Assembly: GCA_019454985.1 (NCBI GenBank)
Contig: JACFNF010000023.1
Span: 1-35,973 of the forward strand
Length of the DNA stretch: 35,973 bases
Direction of reading: 5' to 3'
Origin: Bacteroidales bacterium
GTDB lineage: Bacteria; Bacteroidota; Bacteroidia; Bacteroidales; F082
Below the pieces are notes generated by a model that saw only the letters and a list, made by a program, of their open reading frames with translations, was not told where the DNA came from and ran no database searches. Within the stretch, counting starts at the first letter, position 1; every line of letters begins with the position of its first letter. The translations under genes were made by a program, and so were the position numbers. Shown here one piece after another: positions 33,239 through 35,973 of the stretch.

Positions 33239-33490
33239 ATGTCTGACAGTAAAGAAGTTTTAGAACGTAAGGTAAAAAACCTGATTGAACAGGTGAGACC
33301 TTATCTGCAACAGGATGGCGGCGATATCAATTTCGTGAATATTACCGATGATATGGTCGTCAATGTTGAGCTTACCGGAGCATGCGGAAGCTGCCCTTAC
33401 AGTACCATGACCCTTAAAAATGGTGTGGAAAGCACCATCCGTAAAGCAATCCCCGAAATTAAAAGCGTTGAAGCCGTTAACTTATTCTAA
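33239..33490 (+). CDS. NifU C-terminal domain-like Fe-S scaffold
   Basis: An 83-aa protein consisting only of a NifU C-terminal (Nfu) domain: VRPYLQQDGGDINFVNI and VELTGACGSCPYSTMTLKNGVE, with the cluster-binding Cys49 and Cys52. Nfu proteins hold a [4Fe-4S] cluster between two subunits and hand it to apo-proteins. It most likely forms an operon with mrp. Ends with a bidirectional terminator. Confidence 0.94.
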   Translation: MSDSKEVLERKVKNLIEQVRPYLQQDGGDINFVNITDDMVVNVELTGACGSCPYSTMTLKNGVESTIRKAIPEIKSVEAVNLF

Positions 33491-33504
33491 GCTATCGGCT
33501 GAAC

Positions 33505-33547
33505 AAAAAATCCGGTGAACTCTGTAGTGGTTTACCGGATTTTTTTG
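33505..33547. terminator. Bidirectional terminator between nifU-like gene and nadE
   Basis: AAAAAATCCGGT (33505-33516) pairs with ACCGGATTTTTT (33534-33545), 12 bp; A-run on one side and T-run on the other serve both convergent genes. Confidence 0.9.
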
Positions 33548-33565
33548 CAAAATAAATACTGGATT

Positions 33566-35191
33566 TCAGGGAATGAATTTGCTGCCGATGGGCATTCGTC
33601 GCCCCGCCCCGAAAGCTTTGGACGACACCCTCAAAACCGGTGCAGCTTGTTTTCGCTTATACTCGTTCAGGCTTACCAACCGGAGAACCTTTGCTACCGT
33701 TGTGGCATCGAAACCTTCTCTGATGATTTCGGCAGCGCCTTTTTGGAGTTCGATGTGGTGAAAGAGTATCTGGTCGAGAATGTTATAGTCAGGCAAACTA
33801 TCACTATCCTTCTGGTCAGGCCTCAGCTCGGCCGATGGCGGTTTGGTGATGGTGTGCAGCGGAATGATTTCTTTTTCGCGGTTGATGTAATGCGCCAGTG
33901 CATAAACCTGTGTCTTATACACATCGCCCAACACGGCAAGCCCTCCGTTCATATCGCCGTAAAGTGTTCCGTATCCAACAGCAATCTCACTTTTATTACT
34001 GGTATTCAGCAGGATTGACCCAAACTTATTCGATACGGCCATCAACAATACCCCACGGATTCGGGCCTGAATGTTTTCTTCGGTAACATCGGCGGGTTTG
34101 TTTCGGAAAACGGGTTGTAGCTCATTGATAAAGGCGTCGAAAAGTGGTGCAATTTCAATGGTTTCAGTTGGCGTACCAAGATTGCGTGCCAGATCGAGCG
34201 CATCGGTGATGGAATGAGGTGTTGAATAAGCCGAGGGCATGAGTAGGCCCGTTACGTTTTGTGCTCCGAGAGCGCTGACGGCCAACGCCATCGTAACGGC
34301 CGAGTCTAATCCGCCCGAAAGCCCAAGCAAAGCCCGGCTGAAGCCTTGTTTCACAAAATAATCCCGTATGCCCATCACTAAGGCATCATGAATGAGTACG
34401 ATCTCGTCCGGCAAGGCATCATTCGTCATTACAAAGCCCTGCCGAAGTATGGATAGATCAATCGTTTCGATGGCTTCAGCAAAAAACGGTAAACGATGTG
34501 CCAACTGTCCTTTGTCATCAAAAACCAAACTGCCGCCATCAAAAAGAATGTCGGTCTGTGCTCCGGTCTGGTTTAGAAAAATAAACGGAAGACCAGTTTT
34601 TAGGGCGATTTTTTGCAACGATTCTTGCCTTTCGGCAGCACGTGAGGCGTGAAAAGGCGAAGCAGCAATATTTAGGATAAACTGGGGTTGATGCTTTTCG
34701 ATTTCTCTCAGCAAAAATTCTTCGTCCAACGCAATGTGGTCAACAAGGCCCTCGCCGATAAGGACAAAAAATTTGATGCCTTTGAAATGAAGGACAGAAG
34801 ATTCGTCGCTGCAATCAAAATGGCGCGACTCGTCGAAAAGGTCGGTGTTTTTTAATTGGTGTTTGTGAAAAAACCGAACCTCGCCTGCATGACAGAAAGC
34901 TGCTGAATTAAAAAATCTTTTGTTGTCGGCCTCGACCGGACTTGGAATCCCGATGATACATGCAGTTTTTTCGCAGGCATCGGCAATCTGTTTCAGGCTT
35001 TGGGAGCACTGTTCGCCAAAACTGTCATATTCCAGAAAATCGTTTGCGGGAGTTCCGCCAATCGCCAATTCAGGGAAAACGACCAAATCGGCTTCAAGGG
35101 CTTCGGCTTCACGGATGGCCAAAATGATTTTTTCGGTGTTTCTTTCAAAAAAACCATTCTGGAAATCGAGCTGTGCAAGGGTAATTTTCAC
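33566..35191 (-). CDS. nadE: NAD+ synthetase, NadE with degenerate glutaminase domain
   Basis: A 541-aa two-domain protein. The C-terminal synthetase adenylates and amidates deamido-NAD; its P-loop LGLSGGLDSAVTMAL (about 288-302) and the regions SNKSEIAVGYGTLYGDM and KPPSAELRPDQKD are intact. The N-terminal half is a carbon-nitrogen hydrolase (nitrilase-like) glutaminase: Glu41 (FPELAIGG) and Lys110 (FHKHQL) are present, but where the family has ICED(I/L)W the sequence reads FFVLIGEGLVDH, with Gly146 in place of the nucleophilic cysteine. The enzyme should therefore depend on free ammonia or another glutaminase. The start codon is GTG (35191), which aligns with the family N-terminus; an overlapping ATG is out of frame. 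It follows a porin-like gene by 12 bases. Confidence 0.94.
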   Translation of the reverse strand: MKITLAQLDFQNGFFERNTEKIILAIREAEALEADLVVFPELAIGGTPANDFLEYDSFGEQCSQSLKQIADACEKTACIIGIPSPVEADNKRFFNSAAFCHAGEVRFFHKHQLKNTDLFDESRHFDCSDESSVLHFKGIKFFVLIGEGLVDHIALDEEFLLREIEKHQPQFILNIAASPFHASRAAERQESLQKIALKTGLPFIFLNQTGAQTDILFDGGSLVFDDKGQLAHRLPFFAEAIETIDLSILRQGFVMTNDALPDEIVLIHDALVMGIRDYFVKQGFSRALLGLSGGLDSAVTMALAVSALGAQNVTGLLMPSAYSTPHSITDALDLARNLGTPTETIEIAPLFDAFINELQPVFRNKPADVTEENIQARIRGVLLMAVSNKFGSILLNTSNKSEIAVGYGTLYGDMNGGLAVLGDVYKTQVYALAHYINREKEIIPLHTITKPPSAELRPDQKDSDSLPDYNILDQILFHHIELQKGAAEIIREGFDATTVAKVLRLVSLNEYKRKQAAPVLRVSSKAFGAGRRMPIGSKFIP

Positions 35192-35203
35192 ATTATCTGT
35201 TGT

Positions 35204-35899
35204 TTAAAACAGGAAGCCGAGCTGAAGCTCAAGGAAATTGGCGATGCCTTTGTTTTCAATTTTGGGGTCAACGGTGTTCTGATCTTTCAGGATGTCGAAC
35301 AGGTTGTTGTTGAAGCGGATGCCTGCCGTAAGTTTGGAGCTGCCGCCAAGATTGTAATATGCTCCGGCTCCCAAAATCATCGCAAAACGGCTGTATTTCA
35401 CTTGTTTGTTCACATTCACACCTTCTTTGATGTCCGAAGTTCCCTGATTGTCAACAAAGGTGTCGTCGGCCTTTGCGCCGGTACAGAATCCGAGCCCAAA
35501 ACCTGCTTCGCCATAAAAAGTGAACTCGTTCACTTCATCGGTTTTCATGCGCATCACGGCCGGAATTTCGATGTATTTAAGATGTAACACACGGTTCATG
35601 GTGCCAGTGGTAAAATCCGAAGCACCTTCAAGTTTCATCTTGTGAGGATAGCTATAAGCTCCGTTCAGATAGATGACATTGAATCCGCTATGAATGGCAT
35701 AATTTTCCATGATATTCACATCGGCCATAAATCCCCAGTTGAATCCTGCTTTTACACCGTTTCTTTCATAACCGTCAGAGGTGGGTTTTATCCAGGCAAT
35801 GGAAGGGCCGAGTTTGAAACCAAACTGAAATGCTTTTTCTTGTGCAACAAGCTGTCCGGCAAGAAAAACAAAAACTAAAAAAGTAAAGATTCGTTTCAT
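35204..35899 (-). CDS. Porin-family outer membrane beta-barrel protein
   Basis: A 231-aa protein with a signal peptide (MKRIFTFLVFVFLAGQLVAQ) and an outer-membrane beta-barrel of the OMP_b-brl_2 type: FQFGFKLGPSIAW, GFNWGFMADVNIMENYAIHSGFNV, KYIEIPAVMRMK, FTFYGEAGFGLGF, MILGAGAYYNLG, and a terminal strand LELQLGFLF ending in Phe, as required for barrel assembly. Ligand or function unknown. ATG 35899 is chosen, since a -7 element at 35924-35917 excludes the in-frame ATG at 35944. Twelve bases before nadE, so the two are probably co-transcribed. Confidence 0.9.
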   Translation of the reverse strand: MKRIFTFLVFVFLAGQLVAQEKAFQFGFKLGPSIAWIKPTSDGYERNGVKAGFNWGFMADVNIMENYAIHSGFNVIYLNGAYSYPHKMKLEGASDFTTGTMNRVLHLKYIEIPAVMRMKTDEVNEFTFYGEAGFGLGFCTGAKADDTFVDNQGTSDIKEGVNVNKQVKYSRFAMILGAGAYYNLGGSSKLTAGIRFNNNLFDILKDQNTVDPKIENKGIANFLELQLGFLF

Positions 35900-35916
35900 A
35901 AAGATGCTTTTTTGGG

Positions 35917-35924
35917 CAAATTTA
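35917..35924 (-). promoter_or_regulatory. Promoter -7 element for the porin-like gene and nadE
   Basis: TAAATTTG on the minus strand, exact TAnnTTTG; leader of about 12 nt before ATG 35899. The remaining bases to the window end (35945-35973) hold nothing recognisable. Confidence 0.6.
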
Positions 35925-35973
35925 CAAAGAAAATCCAATGGCAACTAATGAAACAAATATGTAGAGAAATTGT

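Noticed and set aside
33515..34018. 167-aa plus-strand ORF opposite nadE
   Set aside because: Antisense to the conserved synthetase domain and overlapping the terminator.
34700..34800. Frameshift in nadE as the cause of the missing active-site cysteine
   Set aside because: The frame is continuous, the domain keeps its normal length and the flanking strands align, so it looks like substitution rather than an assembly error.
35000..35587. 195-aa plus-strand ORF overlapping nadE and the porin gene
   Set aside because: Antisense to two recognisable genes; composition follows their reverse frame.
1..35973. tRNA or rRNA genes
   Set aside because: No cloverleaf, anticodon-loop or rRNA-like segments were recognised in the gaps on either strand.

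Overview
The window looks like a chromosomal segment of a Bacteroidota bacterium, most likely from the Bacteroidales/Marinilabiliales side. The evidence is: two proteins with type IX secretion (T9SS) C-terminal sorting domains; lineage-typical families (DUF3098, DUF4296, porin-like beta-barrels, a two-CBM20 GH77 enzyme, a cysteine-less Mrp); very few Shine-Dalgarno sequences; and 17 exact matches to the Bacteroidota -7 promoter element TAnnTTTG placed just upstream of genes. Several start codons were corrected with these elements.

Layout. 1-2178 (minus): the methylase gene hsdM of a type I restriction-modification system, followed with a one-base stop/start overlap by a RAYT-like (Y1, HUH) transposase gene that runs off the left edge. 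That gene carries REP-like palindromic and 21-bp tandem repeats inside its reading frame. 2617-4634 (plus): a PPK2 polyphosphate kinase and an EamA transporter. 4736-9332 (minus): a T9SS-exported delta-60 repeat protein and an orphan 7TM-PAS-PAS histidine kinase. 9545-11933: divergent aspartate kinase and class I fructose-bisphosphatase. 11991-17117: a secreted protein, a DUF454 membrane protein, a DegT-family aminotransferase, class II fructose-bisphosphate aldolase and queA. 17283-19049 (minus): DUF3098-uppP-truB, tightly packed. 19282-21993 (plus): a DPE2-like 4-alpha-glucanotransferase. 22094-22513 (minus): a cluster of very small ORFs including a 50-aa zinc-ribbon protein. 22687-24808 (plus): deoC, a T9SS-exported thioredoxin-like protein and a lipoprotein. 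24847-27481 (minus): recQ and a DUF4296 lipoprotein. 28001-29767 (plus): metK behind a leader that closely fits the SAM-II riboswitch, then a YjbR-like gene. 29797-30603 (minus): tatC. 30762-33490 (plus): an FAD/NAD(P) oxidoreductase, then mrp and a NifU-like gene. 33566-35899 (minus): a porin-like protein and an NAD synthetase whose glutaminase domain has lost its catalytic cysteine.

Most of the window is housekeeping: gluconeogenesis and glycogen/maltodextrin metabolism (fbp, fba, malQ), tRNA modification (queA, truB), cofactor synthesis (metK, nadE), Fe-S maturation (mrp, nifU-like) and protein export (tatC, T9SS clients). The accessory part is the left end. I do not see a complete undescribed system. 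The observations that most deserve follow-up are the transposase gene embedded in the restriction-modification operon with its in-frame repeats, the SAM-II leader of metK, the cysteine-less NadE amidase domain, and the micro-ORF/zinc-ribbon cluster.
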